A DNA stretch of 64,000 nt from Hyperoodon ampullatus (lineage: Eukaryota; Chordata; Mammalia; Artiodactyla; Ziphiidae): assembly GCA_949752795.1 (NCBI GenBank), contig OX457061.1:28648425-28712424 (forward strand). Reading direction: 5' to 3'. The stretch's first letter is position 1. Each line of letters begins with the position of its first letter. The notes below the pieces were generated by a model. The model ran no database searches and was not told where the DNA came from. It saw nothing but the letters and a program-made list of their open reading frames with translations. Made by a program: the position numbers and the translations under genes. Below are positions 1 to 11,794 of this stretch, in pieces.

Positions 1-154
1 CAGTAGTATCAGAAAAATAGAATTTAAGCCAAAAGCTGTAATAGGACTAGAGGAGTCTTACAGAAGGATAAAAAGGATCAGTTTACTAAGAAGGTAACTT
101 AGGGCTGAGAATAGTGTGAGGCAAATGAGGTGAATGAGGTGAGTCCTGTAAGTG
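1..154. other. Unannotated AT-rich sequence before the L1 insertion
   Basis: No open frame, repeat or RNA gene is recognisable. On the transduction model for the next element, this is the left flank of the L1 insertion site. Confidence 0.4.
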
Positions 155-168
155 CACATCAGATTTTT
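155..168. repeat. Left target-site duplication of the L1 unit
   Basis: cacatcagattttt here matches cacatcggattttt at 3169-3182 at 13 of 14 positions. The right copy begins exactly where L1 homology stops. The left copy is followed by a T-run, the plus-strand image of a poly(A) tail. The copies end in T-runs, as expected for an L1 endonuclease site carrying a minus-strand insert. Confidence 0.6.
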
Positions 169-187
169 TTTCTTTTTATTCAAACAG

Positions 188-534
188 TAAGTCACAAAAA
201 TTATAATCATCCTGATCAGTTCACTCAGTCCCATGTAATTAATTTTTTTTCATCTTGATCTTTCGTTAGCACTTTTATGAATTCATCAGTTTTCCATTAG
301 AGTTCTGAAAATGCTTATTCATTCAGTTCAGCAGTATAGTCAGTTACGAGAAACCTGTACTTCTCAGAGTCTTTTCCATGAATTCCTTGAAGATGAAACC
401 CTTTTACAGGAACATTTTTGCAAAAGTATCAGAGTACACCCAGAACTGTATGTAAACGACAAAAGACTTTAAAGTGACCACGGTTAAAGATTTGATGAAA
501 GTTCATAATAATGCAATTGATAAGGACATTTAGT
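188..534 (+). pseudogene. Decayed exon-like coding remnant, unidentified
   Basis: A coding-like reading runs through this AT-rich stretch in the plus direction, opposite to the L1. The frame from 281 to 469 is open for 63 codons (311-469 gives 53 from a Met), with residues such as LFHEFLEDETLLQEHF. A T8 run at 243-250 appears to hold a one-base frameshift joining it to an upstream frame that reads HPDQFTQSHVINFF. A TGA lies at 278-280. Near 460-470 a second frameshift leads to a frame reading VKDLMKVHNNAIDKDI, ending at TAG 532-534. The sequence before 188 (T-rich tract, then caaacag) resembles a splice acceptor, so this could be the terminal exon of a gene, carried here by L1 transduction or resident. 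I do not recognise the protein. Two frameshifts and one stop argue against function. Confidence 0.45.
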
Positions 535-686
535 TATTTCTGAGATATACATTTTAAAGTAATAACTAGAATTATGACTTATAACATTATACCAGAACAT
601 ATAAGATTTTTAGAAATTTCATGTAATGTCTGAAACATTTATATTAACATATTTCCATACAAATAACCCAAAGAACGTTTAGTATT

Positions 687-709
687 GTTTTTTGTTTGTT
701 TGTTTTTTT
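687..709 (-). repeat. Internal A-rich tail of L1
   Basis: T-rich on the plus strand (tttttt-g-ttt-g-ttt-g-ttttttt), immediately next to the L1 3' UTR. It marks the primary poly(A) tail; about 510 bp of non-L1 sequence separates it from the distal tail at 165-174. Confidence 0.7.
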
Positions 710-761
710 ATACTGCAGGTTCTTATTAGTCATCAATTTTATATACATCAGTGTATACATG

Positions 762-3168
762 TCAATCCCAATCGCCCAATTCAGCACACCACCATCCCCA
801 CCCCACCGCGGTTTCCCCCACTTGGTGTCCATACGTTTGTTCTCTACATCCGTGTCTCAACTTCTGCCCGCAAACCGGTTCATCTGTACCATTTGTCTGT
901 GTTCCACATACATGCGTTAATGTACGATGTTTGTTTTTCTCTTTCTGACTTACTTCACTCTGTATGACAGTCTCTAGGTCCATCCACGTCTCAACAAATG
1001 ACTCAATTTCATTCCTTTTTATGGCTAAGTAATGTTCCATTGTATATATGTACCACATCTTCTTTATCCATTCGTCTGTCGATGGGCATTTAGGTTGCTT
1101 CCATGACCTGGCTATTGTAAATAGTGCTGCAATGAACATTGGGGTGCGTGTGTCTTTTTGAATTATGGTTTTCTCTGGGTATATGCCCAGTAGTGGGATT
1201 ATTGGATCATATAGTAATTCTATTTTTAGTTTTTTACGGAACCTCCATACTGTTCTCCATAGTGGCTGTATCAATTTACACTCCCACCAACAGTGCAAGA
1301 GCGTTCCCTTATCTCCACACCCTCTCCAGCATTTGTTGTTTGTAGATTTTCTGATGATGCCCATTCTAACTGGTGTGAGGTGATACCTCATTGTAGTTTT
1401 GATTTGCATTTCTCTAATAATTAGTGATGTTGAGCAGCTTTTCATGTGCTTCTTGGCCATCTGTATGTCTTCTTTGGAGAAATGTCTATTTAGTTCTGCC
1501 CATTTTTGGATTGGGTTGTTTGTTTCTTTAATATTGAGCTGCATGAGCTGTTTATATATTTTGGAGATTAATCCTTTGTCCGTTGATTCATTTGCAAATA
1601 TTTTCTCCATATTCCGAGGGTTGTCTTTTCGTCTTGTTTATGGTTTCCTTTGCTGTGCAAAAGCTTTGAAATTTCATTAGGTCCCATTTGTTTATTTTTG
1701 TTTTTATTTCCATTTCTCTAGGAGGTGGATCCAAAAAGATCTTGCTGTGATTTATGTCAAAGAGTGTTCTTCCTATGTTTTCCTCTAAGAGTTTTATAGT
1801 GTCCTGTCTTACATTTAGGTCTCGAATCCATTTTGAGTTTATTTTTGTGTATGGTGTTAGGGAGTGTTCTAATTTCATTCTTTTACATGTAGCTCTCCAG
1901 TTTTCCCAGCACCACTTATTGAAGAGACTGTCTTTTCTCCATTGTATATCTTTGCCTCCTTTGTCATAGATTAGTTGACCATAGGTGCGTGGGTTTATCT
2001 CCGGGCTTTCTATCTTGTTCCATTGATCTATGTTTCTGTTTTTGTGCCAGTACTATATTGTCTTGATTACTGTAGCTTTGTAGTAGAGTCTGAAGTCAGG
2101 GAGTCTGATTCCTCCAGCTCCGTTTTTTTCCCTCAAGAGTGCTTTGAATATTCGGGGTCTCTTGTGTCTCCATACAAATTTTAAGATGATTTGTTCTAGT
2201 TCTGTAAAAAATGCCATTGGTAATTTGATAGGGATTGCACTGAATCTGTAGATTGCTTTGGGTAGTATAGTCATTTTCACAATATTGATTCTTCCAATCC
2301 AAGAACATGGTATATCTCTCCATCTGTTGCTATCATCTTTAATTTCTTTCATCAGTGTCTTATAGTTTTCTGCATACAGGTCTTTTGTCTCCCTAGGTAG
2401 GTTTATTCCTAGATATTTTATTCTTTTTGTTGCAGTGGTAAATAGGAGTGTTTCATCATTTGTGTATAGGAATGCAAGAGATTTCTGTGCATTAATTTTG
2501 TATCCTGCAACATTACCAAATTCATTGATTAGCTCTATTAGTTTTCTGGTGGCATTTTTAGGATTGTCTATGTATTGTATCATGTCATCTGCAAACAGTG
2601 ACAGTTTTACTTCTTCTTTTCCAATTTGTATTCCTTTTATTTATTTTTCTTCTCTGATTGCCTTGGCTAGGACTTCCAAAACTATGTTGAATAATAGTGG
2701 TGAGAGTGGACATCCTTGTTTTGTTCCTGATCTTAAGAGGAAATGCTTTCAGTTTTTCACCATTGAGAATGATGTTTGCTGTGGGTTTCTCATATATGGC
2801 CTTTATTATGTTGAGGTAGGTTCCCTCTATGCCCACTTTCTGGAGAGTTTTTATCATAAATGGGTGTTGAATTTTGTCAAAAGCTTTTTCTGCATCTATT
2901 GAGATGATCATATGGTTTTTATTCTTCAGTTTGTTAATATGGTGTATCACATTGATTGATTTGCATATATTGATGAATCCTTGCATCCCTGGGATAAATC
3001 CCACTTGATCATGGTGTTTGATCCTTTTACTGTGTTGTTGGATTCTGTTTGCTAGTATTTTGTTGAGGATTTTTGCATCTATATTCATCAGTAATATTGG
3101 TCTGTAATTTTTTTTTTATAGTATCTTTGTCTGGTTTTGGTATCAGGGTGATGGTGGCCTCATAGAAT
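762..3168 (-). pseudogene. L1 ORF2 protein, C-terminal half, broken
   Basis: ORF2 encodes the endonuclease and reverse transcriptase of L1. This copy keeps part of the RT domain and the C-terminal region. Readable pieces on the minus strand are 2585-3088 (RT, with [12 protein letters not shown]), 2053-2583 (thumb and beyond, with [13 protein letters not shown]) and 762-1610 (C-terminus). The RT catalytic FADD codons are visible at about 2584-2595. The Cys-rich motif CX3CX7HX4C is intact in the last piece ([18 protein letters not shown]). Frameshifts separate the pieces, and the normal ORF2 stop is lost so the frame runs on into the 3' UTR. The endonuclease domain and ORF1 are absent through 5' truncation. 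It is a dead copy, though several segments of more than 150 codons suggest moderate age. Confidence 0.9.
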
Positions 3169-3182
3169 CACATCGGATTTTT
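3169..3182. repeat. Right target-site duplication of the L1 unit
   Basis: cacatcggattttt, partner of 155-168 with one mismatch. It starts at the base after L1 homology ends (catagaat). Confidence 0.6.
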
Positions 3183-4494
3183 TCATTTAAAATTGTATTA
3201 TTGATTCATCATGGATTTTTGTATTTTTTTTATTTTAAAATATTGTGTTAAAATGTGATTTATCTTGTTACTGAATTTTTTGTGCCCCTTTAAATTTTGC
3301 ACCTAAGAGTAATGCCTCACTCCAGTCCCAGATGTGAACCAGGAGGGTACATGTATGCATCTGAAAATATAACCCCACGTGATATACTGCAAAAGTGGAC
3401 AGACTCAAAAGAATCTAACATAACCCCAACAACAGGGTGAGATTTTTAACATACCCACAGCAGAAACTGATCTATCAAACAGTCAAACTAAGAGAGGTAG
3501 GAAAGCTGTGCACAGTACAACTGTTTCCAAGAGCTCTATGAAGAGCAGCCTGCAGTGAACACCAGGTCCTGGGTGCCCCTGGCCGACTGCCAGCACCCAG
3601 TAAGCATGATCCCAGAAAGTGGGGAGCAGAGTCTGGGAGGTCAAACCACACAGAGCAGGTGCCTGAAATGTTGCGACTATGCAATCTATCACAATACAGG
3701 TTAACAAATCAGTACTACTCTATGTCTGTTTGGTTCCATTTATAATTCCCCTCAGTAAATTAGTGTGAACTTATGTTTCTCTCCTTAAATCCCATATCTA
3801 CCACATATGTTGTTAAAAGATCATTTTCTTTCCTACTTCACAGGAAAAAGAACAGTCTATTAGGCATGAATTCCCTTAATTTTCTGTCTTCCCACTCCCA
3901 CATTTAGACTTACCTATATTTCTTTATGTGCTTTTCTATTTTCTTCCTATTTCAAAGGGAAATCAAAAAAGGATTTAAAAAATAAATACAGTTTAAGGCT
4001 ACTTTTGAAAAATCTAGATCCTTGTCTATCAACTCAGCAAATTCTCTTTCTCTGTCTCTCCCCTTCTTTCTCTATGTCTCTCCTGTGTGTGTGTGTGTGT
4101 GTGTGTCTGTGCTTGCTTATAAACATTTATTTCCCCTGCCTTGTTTACACATGGTTCAGTAAAAGCATCTGAGGCCTGGAGGCATTTTTTTAAAGCAAAA
4201 TGTGCTAAATCAATTAGCTGGGAAAGGAACACCCAGATATTCAATCTTGAAAGCCAATGGCTTTAAGATACTTCAAGGGGATTATGGGAAAGAAAAAAAG
4301 TTTGCCTTAATTCTCAGAACCCCTTATCAAATTGCCAAGGTCAGTGAGTACTTTTCAGGTTTTATCTTCCTTAACCCCTCTGAAAATGTTTCCTTTTTGA
4401 AACCTTGTATGAGTCTTAAATTCCCTGTCTTGTATTCTCTGTCACCACCTGGAAGAATGCTCTTCTTCAGTATCATTTTCTCTGCTTGCTCCTT
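3183..4494. other. Unannotated stretch with one microsatellite
   Basis: AT-rich apart from a more GC-rich patch at 3480-3700 that holds no convincing gene. The stretch 3267-3335 (ttttgtgccccttt, then aaattttgcacc) looks like the end of an old hAT-type DNA transposon, but I cannot name it. Nothing else is recognisable except the TG repeat. Confidence 0.3.
4084..4106. repeat. (TG)n microsatellite
   Basis: About eleven perfect TG units in a pyrimidine-rich context. Confidence 0.95.
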
Positions 4495-4501
4495 GACTGT
4501 C

Positions 4502-4709
4502 TTTTTTTTTTTTTTTGCGGTACGCGGGCCTCTCACTGCTGTGGCCTCTCCAGTTGCGGAGCACAGGCTCTGGACGCGCAGGCCCAGCGGCCATGGCGCA
4601 CGGGCCCAGCCACTCCGTGGCACGTGGGATCCCCCCAGACCAGGGCACGAACCCGTGTCCCCCGCATCGGCAGGCGGACTCTCAACCACTGCGCCACCAG
4701 GGAAGCCCC
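4502..4709 (-). mobile_element. CHR-2-type SINE
   Basis: tRNA-derived SINE in minus orientation: T-run at 4502-4516, then the body, ending in the reverse complement of the head (ccaccagggaagcccc). TSD gactgtc plus a T-run is seen at 4495-4508 and 4710-4726. This is the short ~205 bp form that dominates the window. The duplications end in TTTT/AA, as expected for L1-driven insertion. Confidence 0.93.
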
Positions 4710-4726
4710 GACTGTCTTTTTTTTTT

Positions 4727-7700
4727 TTAAAGTAATCTTGATAACAAGTTTTTAATATAAATACCCTGGGGAACATCTATTTTTCTTAATTTGATTTCCT
4801 GAGGACACCCCGTAGTCAACCTAAGGCATCCAATTTTTCTCTTTTACACGTTTCTTAGTTCCCATACTGCCCTCTTATGAATTATGAGTGTCTCTGGTAT
4901 TTATCCTTATTTCATCTGGACAGAAATGTTTCCATGGTGAGGTGAGAAATGCTATAAAATGTGACTTATTTGGCTTCATGTTCTTCAGGGGATTGTTCTA
5001 CTACTGTGCTTTGGCTTATTTTGGATTCCACTGTGAGTTATAATAACAATTTATCTGTGAAATAAGCCATCTCGCACCACAAAAGATTGACAGAATTGAG
5101 AAATGACTGCCTTCAAAGGAATAAAAAACATATGGAAGCATTGCAAAATCCATGAGGAATGCCTACTGATTCATTTAGGAATTCCAGTTACCTTGGAGAC
5201 AGATAGCTAAAGTTTTAGTTGTTTTTTGTTTGTTTGTTTTTTAAAGCAAATCTTTCCCCAAGTGAATTCATTTGGATCATTATTTCAGAAGTTTTATAAA
5301 TTCCTATGTATCTTCCTGGGAAACCTCCAACCCTTAAAATAGTTTTATGCATTTCTGCACGTTGTTAATGCTGAGACCTTTGTAGTTTTAATAATTAATT
5401 TAGGGCCATAACATCCAGAAGAAGGAAAAAAAAATAATTGAGATCATCTGATAGCTAGCTGAAAGGACAGAGCTGTTCATAACTTAGAGCTGATGAAGTC
5501 TCTCAAGGAAGAAAGGTGTTGGAAGCATTCAGAGGTACAAGAAGTGGTTTAAATCTGAGGGTCTAGCTTCAGAGTATAGGTGATCCTGGTTTGACTTGCT
5601 CTCCTTGTCAACAATGGTCATTTTTTATAAAAGACCACTGGGAGAAAACAAAAACAACAGAACTAAACAACAGAACTAAAATAACAAACATAACCAAGAT
5701 TGAAAAGAAAGAGCTTGAGGTTGTTATCAGAGAAAAAAGGACTGGGTCTGTGAGTTGGCCCTTGTTCTCTGGCCTGGCCTAAACCTATTCATGAGCCCCA
5801 AGGAGTCTTCAGGTATTTTTCTGCCCCATTTGGAAGTATCTTCTATGTCCTCTGCCTATGGGCAGAGGTTAAGACACTACATATCTGAAAGACTGGGGTA
5901 ACCATGGCTGATAAGATGCTTCACTGAGTTCTCTGTCCATTAAGTCCTGAATTGGGCCCTGACTCTTAACAGAGACCTACTTTCTTTTTATATCTCTCAT
6001 TCTTAATCATTCCAAGTAGAGAAAGAGTCAGCAGTGAGGGCAGAAGAAGAGAACTAAGAGAGGGGCAATGAGTCCCCTTCCTGTTCTTTCTCAGCTAGAT
6101 TTGACAACGGGAACAGTTGATTTTGATCATAGTTCTTTTCCATCTTCACAGGAACTCTGCTTCTAGAACTATGTCCACCACCATTCCTCCCTCCCTCCAA
6201 ACAGGCTGTGCTCTTGATCACAGGATTCCTGATTTGGGTTGGCCACACCTTTTTTGGGAATGTTATCTCCTTTTCCAGTAGCAGGGAGAGGGACAGAGAG
6301 AGAGAAAGAGTTGTCCTAGCGACATCTGTTTCTGCTCTCACACCGAAATCTTCTTAGGCTTGAGTTCTCCCTTTTGCTGCAAACCTTGTGACTGGCAAGA
6401 TGTGTGTGTAACCAAAGCTATTCAGTAGGAAGTTCGGCAGTGATATGCTCAACAAGTGGATTTTTAACCTCCACCTTTTTTCTTGGCCTCTGCTTTAATA
6501 CATGTTCCAGACAAAAAGAACCCAGGAATGTATGGACCTGATTTGAGTAAAGAAAACTCAGCCATGAAGTTGGGAGGGATAACATCAGATAACATGAAAA
6601 CAATGTAGAGTCCAAATGAGCTTTGAACGGAACTGTGAACTCTCATATTTTCTGCAATTTGTCCAATTAGTATTAACCAATTTTAAAATTACCTTTTTGT
6701 CTGAGTTTTACTCAGCTCTTTATCTTCTCAAAAGGTGGTTTGCAGTTACTCACAGAGAATTCATAAAACTTAGACATAATTTCCTATGCCTGGAATTTCT
6801 TGTGCACTTCCTGAGTCATGGATTTTTCTCACACCAGTAATCTCCAGGGAACTTGTATCATCATCCACCAAAGTTGCCTGCTCCTTTATCCAGCTTCTCT
6901 TCCAGTGCCTGAAGGGAAAATTGAGAACATACCCATCCCTCCTTTCACCATCCTGACCCCAAACCTCTACCACATCAATAGAATCTATTTGTTTATTTGG
7001 ATAATCCCAAAGATTGGATATTTCTAGAAGGACATTAGAGGGTATAAAGAACAGAGGTTGACATTTTGGCTAATTTATACATCTCCCTTATTGTATTCCC
7101 TTATTCCTTGGAGACAAGAAATGGAAAAAGCTCTGATAGGAGAACTCTATCTAACAATTAGATTGCGCGTTTCTCTTAAGAAATTCCAGCATGCTATTAC
7201 CAGAGAAGTGGGAATAGAGGCTAGAAAAGCATATCAATAAAAACTCAAGGGAAAGTGCTTTCAGATTTAGCCCTAACAAAAAAGATCCTCTGTGGAATAT
7301 TTCTACTCCTGATCTGATTATTTTCTCCTTAAGTGCCCTTCACCTTTTCCACTATAACCCCCTTTCAGGTGGCAATCCATTTCCCCTTGTCAGGAAAAAC
7401 TACCCTTTCTACAGGAAGAGGTTCCATTTTTTGGTTTCTTCCTATCTTCTAGGAAAGAAAGCTGTTTCCTGGGCTTCACTTGGATGAGCATTGACATTTC
7501 CTTTTTCTCCAGCTCACAGGTTCCACAGAACATAGGGCTCTATTGCATCTGGATCCCTGACAGACCAGTAGACCTAACCATTTAGAATCACAGGAAGGCT
7601 TGGTTCCATGTGATTCACCTGCGTAGTAAGCATATCATATAAAAACTAGTGCTAATTATCAATGGAGACAATATAGTTCAATTCTACATATGGAGAAGAT

Positions 7701-7914
7701 CATTTCTCCTACTGGTCTCAACTCCACACCTCTAGATTATTGTGATTAGGACCATATGGGTGTTTCTAATCCCACTTAAGATCTCAGGGCATCACCAAAA
7801 ACTGTCACTACGTTGCTCCTCCACTTGGATTAATTTATTAATTAATAAATTAATGGTCATACTGGTCATACTGTTATATATGGGTTAGCTAATGTATCTA
7901 TAAAATCAACTGTC
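4727..7914. other. Unannotated AT-rich sequence
   Basis: Open frames here are short and unlike known proteins. There is a purine-rich patch near 6280-6310. At 7829-7854 there is a perfect 26 bp A/T palindrome, followed by a 9 bp tandem duplication. No exon or recent repeat is recognised. Confidence 0.35.
7829..7854. repeat. Perfect 26 bp A/T palindrome
   Basis: The sequence equals its own reverse complement over 26 bases (centre between 7841 and 7842) and is all A/T. ggtcatact is then repeated twice at 7855-7872. Confidence 0.9.
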
Positions 7915-7919
7915 TCCCT

Positions 7920-8046
7920 TCCCTGCTTGTCCGTGAGCTTAATGAAATCAGGAATTACGCCTATTTTCTTTATATTTGTAACCCTGAGCATAGAAAATTC
8001 CTAGCAAAATATAGGTACTCAATAAATAATTGTTGAATTAATAAAT
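7920..8046 (+). mobile_element. L2 LINE 3' end (old)
   Basis: Resembles the L2 tail: gtgagctt..gaaatcagg..., then ctcaataaataattgttgaatt, the diverged form of the usual ctcaataaatgtttgttgaatg ending. Very old and non-functional. Confidence 0.6.
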
Positions 8047-10283
8047 ATAGGTCTTAGGTCAGAGAGACAAAAGCTACCCCATAACTCAGGTAGTCCAGCC
8101 CAGTGGGTTGGACTTAAGAGGATACACAAAGTATGCTGGCCAGTACCAGTAATAAACTGTATGGATTTGAGGGGAACATACCCTTGGATTATTGATGAGT
8201 TCTGTGGCATCAATAAGAAACTAATTAAAATAATGGCCATCTATCTCTCAACTTCGCTTTATATCAGAAAGGATGCTAACATAATTAAAAGCCTGACACA
8301 TTTAAGCCATTTTCAAGGATTTTAAATGTAAAAGAAAGGCAGAAATTAAGTTGGTCACTTTCAAATAGGTCAACCGATCTCTCTCCCTGCAAGTGTGAAG
8401 TCATAGCCCCCCTGAAAAATCACCTGTGCTTATGATCCAGCACCACAAGAAATCTCACCAGGCCTCTTCTGTTACCTTAATTCCAACACCTTTTAACATT
8501 GGCTTCATGCATGTAGTTTCCTCCCTATTTCTTCATTTCTAATTTCTGCCTCACTGCCCAGAACTTTCAAATTCTTCAGGAGCAATTTATTTTCTTTAAT
8601 ACTGGTTTTTCCACTAGATGATAGTGGATCTATGCTTTATTGCCCATGGACCAATCTCATTCCTCTCCCTCATATCAGACCCCTATTTGCCCTGGAGGAT
8701 GTTTAGAATTCATTACCATTGTTCAGAATCCATTACTAGATTCATAGTTTTAGGGGTACTCACTTGTCCCTGCCTTGGGGCCATAGGTTGAAATGCAATT
8801 TAAATGTCGATGGAAAAAAACCCAAAAAACAAAATACTTTATATCTGAACCTATTTGACTCAGGTGCCACTTGTGCTATTAGAGTCACTGCTTCCATCAC
8901 TGCAGTTCCTGGAAAAAAATTGGAGAAGTGATGTGCATTTTCAGGAGACACTAAGATCTCTGTTCCTGGAGGGAGTTGTAGGCAGCGAGAGGGTAGTACG
9001 ATTCTTGACGCTCTATGTGTTTGTTTGTTTGTTTTGTTATGTGTTGGTGGTCAGAATTGTAGATCATTTCTTACCTCTCACAGGGCTGCTTTCTGCATGA
9101 AGACAACCCAAGCTTCCTAGCAGTAGTAAATAAGTATGAATGTTCAAGCCCAGGAAGGGATGCAGTCATTGTTATTCATAGACCTTGGCAGAAGTGATGA
9201 AATCAGGGGAAATATGTAAAGATATGATTCTACAAATAGGTTTGTTGGCAAGAAAACAGGACATCTTACTGGATGCACTCAAATGCTAGTTAAATTATTA
9301 GAGTGCAAGGCACCCTGAACATGTAAGGAACTGGAGAAATAGTTTGAAGAAAACATTGGAAGTTCAAAGATATCACTCAGGGAAAATGGCAGTTGGAAAT
9401 TACTAGACAGTCAAGCAAAAATAGAATTTTTAAGACGTATCATGGGATTTAGCTAAAATTTAATGTCATGAATTTAAAGAGATATGTATTGAAACAAGTA
9501 TGTGAGTATCTATAGCGGTGACAAGAATTGTAAAATAAAGCAGGGCAGTGGCTGGAGTGTTCACTGGTTTTCTGCAGAGGGTATGTGGCAAGAGAGTTGA
9601 GGGTACTGGCAGGATTACAGGTCGTGGTATATGGGATGGATGGAAAGGAAGGGAAAACCAGTAGGCTATGATCCTTTCCATTCCTGGCCCTTAACTTTTA
9701 TTCCCAACCTTAATGTTTATTCTTCTGGTTCTGTCTTCTGATCATTTTCTGAAATCTGTTGTTATCCATAGTCTCATGTATTTAAAGTATGTATGTATGT
9801 CCCATTACACATATGTAGAGCATTAAAAGAATTTCCCCAAAGTTTACCACTTTATTAGTGTTGCAAATATTATAAAATATGTTGTACGTCTAGGGTATTT
9901 ATACACAATAAGCAAAGAGTATTATGATGACCTTTTAAAAAGACCACTGATAGAAAAATTCACTTTTAAAAAAATTCTAACTTTTGCTGTGGCAGAGAAA
10001 TAGTTGATAATTCTTTCTACAATATTTCTTCAAAGGAAATGCTTTCATTAGTCTATGTGGCAAGAAAAATATATCTCTACAGCCTATCTTCTGTAGCATA
10101 ATATCAATAGGTAAGATTTAGTTGTTTTTCTCCCCCCACCCCCATATATATATCATTTTCATTTTCTCAGGATTATCTATGTTTATCTATATGCTTTGTT
10201 TTTTGGTTTTATTTTAAAACCTTAAACTTTTTTTTGCTGTGAGAGGTATTGAATTTGTATCTATTAAAAAGTAAGTTATGTTG
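8047..10283. other. Unannotated AT-rich sequence
   Basis: Simple T/G-rich runs (tttgtttgtttg near 9018) and a C-rich run near 10134-10142. No coding sequence or identifiable repeat. Confidence 0.35.
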
Positions 10284-10297
10284 GGGAAGCAACTTTT
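10284..10297. repeat. Left TSD of minus-strand L1
   Basis: gggaagcaactttt, matching gggaagcaaatttt at 11105-11118 with one mismatch. Confidence 0.85.
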
Positions 10298-10760
10298 TAA
10301 AAAAATTTTTATTGGAGTATAGTTACTTTATAATGTTGTGTTAGTTTCTGCTGTACAGCAAAGTGAATCAGTTATATGTATATGTATATCCACTCTTTTT
10401 TAGATTTCCTTCCCATTTAGGTCATCACAGATCATTGAGTAGGGTTCCCTGTGTTATACAGTAGGTTCTCATCAGTTATCTATTTTATACATAGTAGTGT
10501 ATATATGTCAATCCCAATCTCCCAATTTGTCCCACCCCCATCTTTCCACCATAAGTTTGTTCTCGACATCTGTGACTTGATTTCTGCTTTGCCAATAAGT
10601 TCATCTGTACATTTTTCTAGATTCCACATATAAGCGATATTATACGATATTTGTTTTTCTCTTTCTGACTTATTTTACTATGTGTGACAATCTCTAGGTC
10701 CATCCACATCTCTGCAAATGGCACTATTCCATTCCTCTTTATGGCTGAGTAATATTCCAC

Positions 10761-10804
<44 letters not shown>

Positions 10805-11104
10805 CACCACATCTTCTTTATCCATTCCTCTGTTGATAGACATTTAGGTTGCTTCCATGTCCTGGCTATTGTAAATAGTGCTGCAGTGAACATCGGGGCA
10901 CATGCATCCTTTTGAATTATGGTTTCCTCTGGATATATGCCTAGAAGTGGGATTGCTGGGTCATATGGTAGCTCTATTTTTAGTTTTGTAAGGAACCTCC
11001 ATACTGTTCTCCACAGTGGCTGCACCAATTTACATTCCCACCAACAGTGTAGGAGGGTTCCCTTTTCTCCACACCATCTCCAGAATTTATTGTTTGTAGA
11101 TTTT
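10298..11104 (-). mobile_element. 5'-truncated L1 (about 0.8 kb)
   Basis: The minus strand reads the C-terminal end of L1 ORF2 (part of a 116-codon frame at 10678-11028, with [20 protein letters not shown]) followed by the 3' UTR and a short tail. TSDs at 10284-10297 and 11105-11118 bound it cleanly. Truncation falls just inside the Cys-rich motif. The ORF2 part is interrupted by a TG/TA microsatellite. Confidence 0.93.
10761..10804. repeat. (TG)n(TA)n microsatellite inside L1 ORF2
   Basis: About eleven TG units then about eleven TA units. They replace the short tgtatatatgt that other L1 copies here carry at this point (compare 1040-1051). On the minus strand the ORF2 frame becomes a run of Ile-Tyr then His-Thr codons. 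Confidence 0.95.
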
Positions 11105-11118
11105 GGGAAGCAAATTTT
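11105..11118. repeat. Right TSD of minus-strand L1
   Basis: gggaagcaaatttt, partner of 10284-10297. Confidence 0.85.
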
Positions 11119-11794
11119 TTATGTTCAGAAATAGGAAAGGTTTATTTTGATTCTAAAAAGCAAGTCAAAATAAGCAATTAATTCATCTTTCCATTAAACA
11201 ATATCTTTAACTGGTGATAAAAATTGCTTTGAATCCAAACAATGTTCATGGAATGTGAACTTTATATAAATAAATTACCACAGATACTTCCATCATGCTA
11301 ATGTAATGTGACCAAAGGCTATATTGTTTTAGGGGAAAAAAAGTAGCTTTAAGAATTTCTTTTTTCTCCTTTGCTTGGAATTAGCAGTCAACCAACTGAG
11401 AACAAATGAATGGGAATACTAATGTATGCACCATAAAAATCAACCTTTGGAAATTTGTTCACACCAGGTTATCAAGTCAAGGGCTATGTCCTGATAATTT
11501 TACGACTGTTAATAACAGACCATAGTTAGGCATACCATGATAAACCTGATTAACTTTCATGCTTCAGAGTAAAAATTGATTTATTAAGAGGGAAGAATAA
11601 ATTATTTCCCATTAATAGAATTCAGTATTAGCTTTTAATTTTTTCCCTAATTTAGCAGCTTACTATATTTTACAAAACATGAAATAGGTCACCACAGATA
11701 AAAGAAAAGTGAGTTTATCCCAAGTTTTTTCCTCATCTTGGCCTTAGAAAGCAGAAATACATAGCTTTGGGTCAGGGCTCTAAGAAGAGCAAAC
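11119..11794. other. Unannotated AT-rich sequence
   Basis: No open frame of note and no recognisable repeat. The texture resembles ordinary non-coding DNA. Confidence 0.35.

Larger units (their letters stand above)
169..3168 (-). mobile_element. 5'-truncated L1 with a probable 3'-transduced tail
   Basis: Read on the minus strand, this is part of L1 ORF2, a short 3' UTR, an internal A-rich tail (687-709), about 510 bp of non-L1 DNA (175-686) and a second A-run (165-174). TSD-like copies at 155-168 and 3169-3182 flank the whole unit, not just the L1. That is the pattern of 3' transduction, where L1 transcription reads through its own weak poly(A) site to a downstream one. An AATAAA (plus-strand 175-180) lies next to the distal tail. 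The L1 is truncated within the reverse-transcriptase region of ORF2 at 3168. A simple L1 insertion (710-3168) into an older sequence, with a chance TSD match, remains possible. Confidence 0.65.

Noticed and set aside
1139..2902. Plus-strand frames of 68-155 codons
   Set aside because: They are antisense to L1 ORF2, which explains the sequence fully.
4202..4776. Long open frames on both strands (up to 177 codons)
   Set aside because: They read through a CHR-2 SINE; the same frames recur at every copy (19451-20023, 20292-20547, 44034-44443, 50538-50903).
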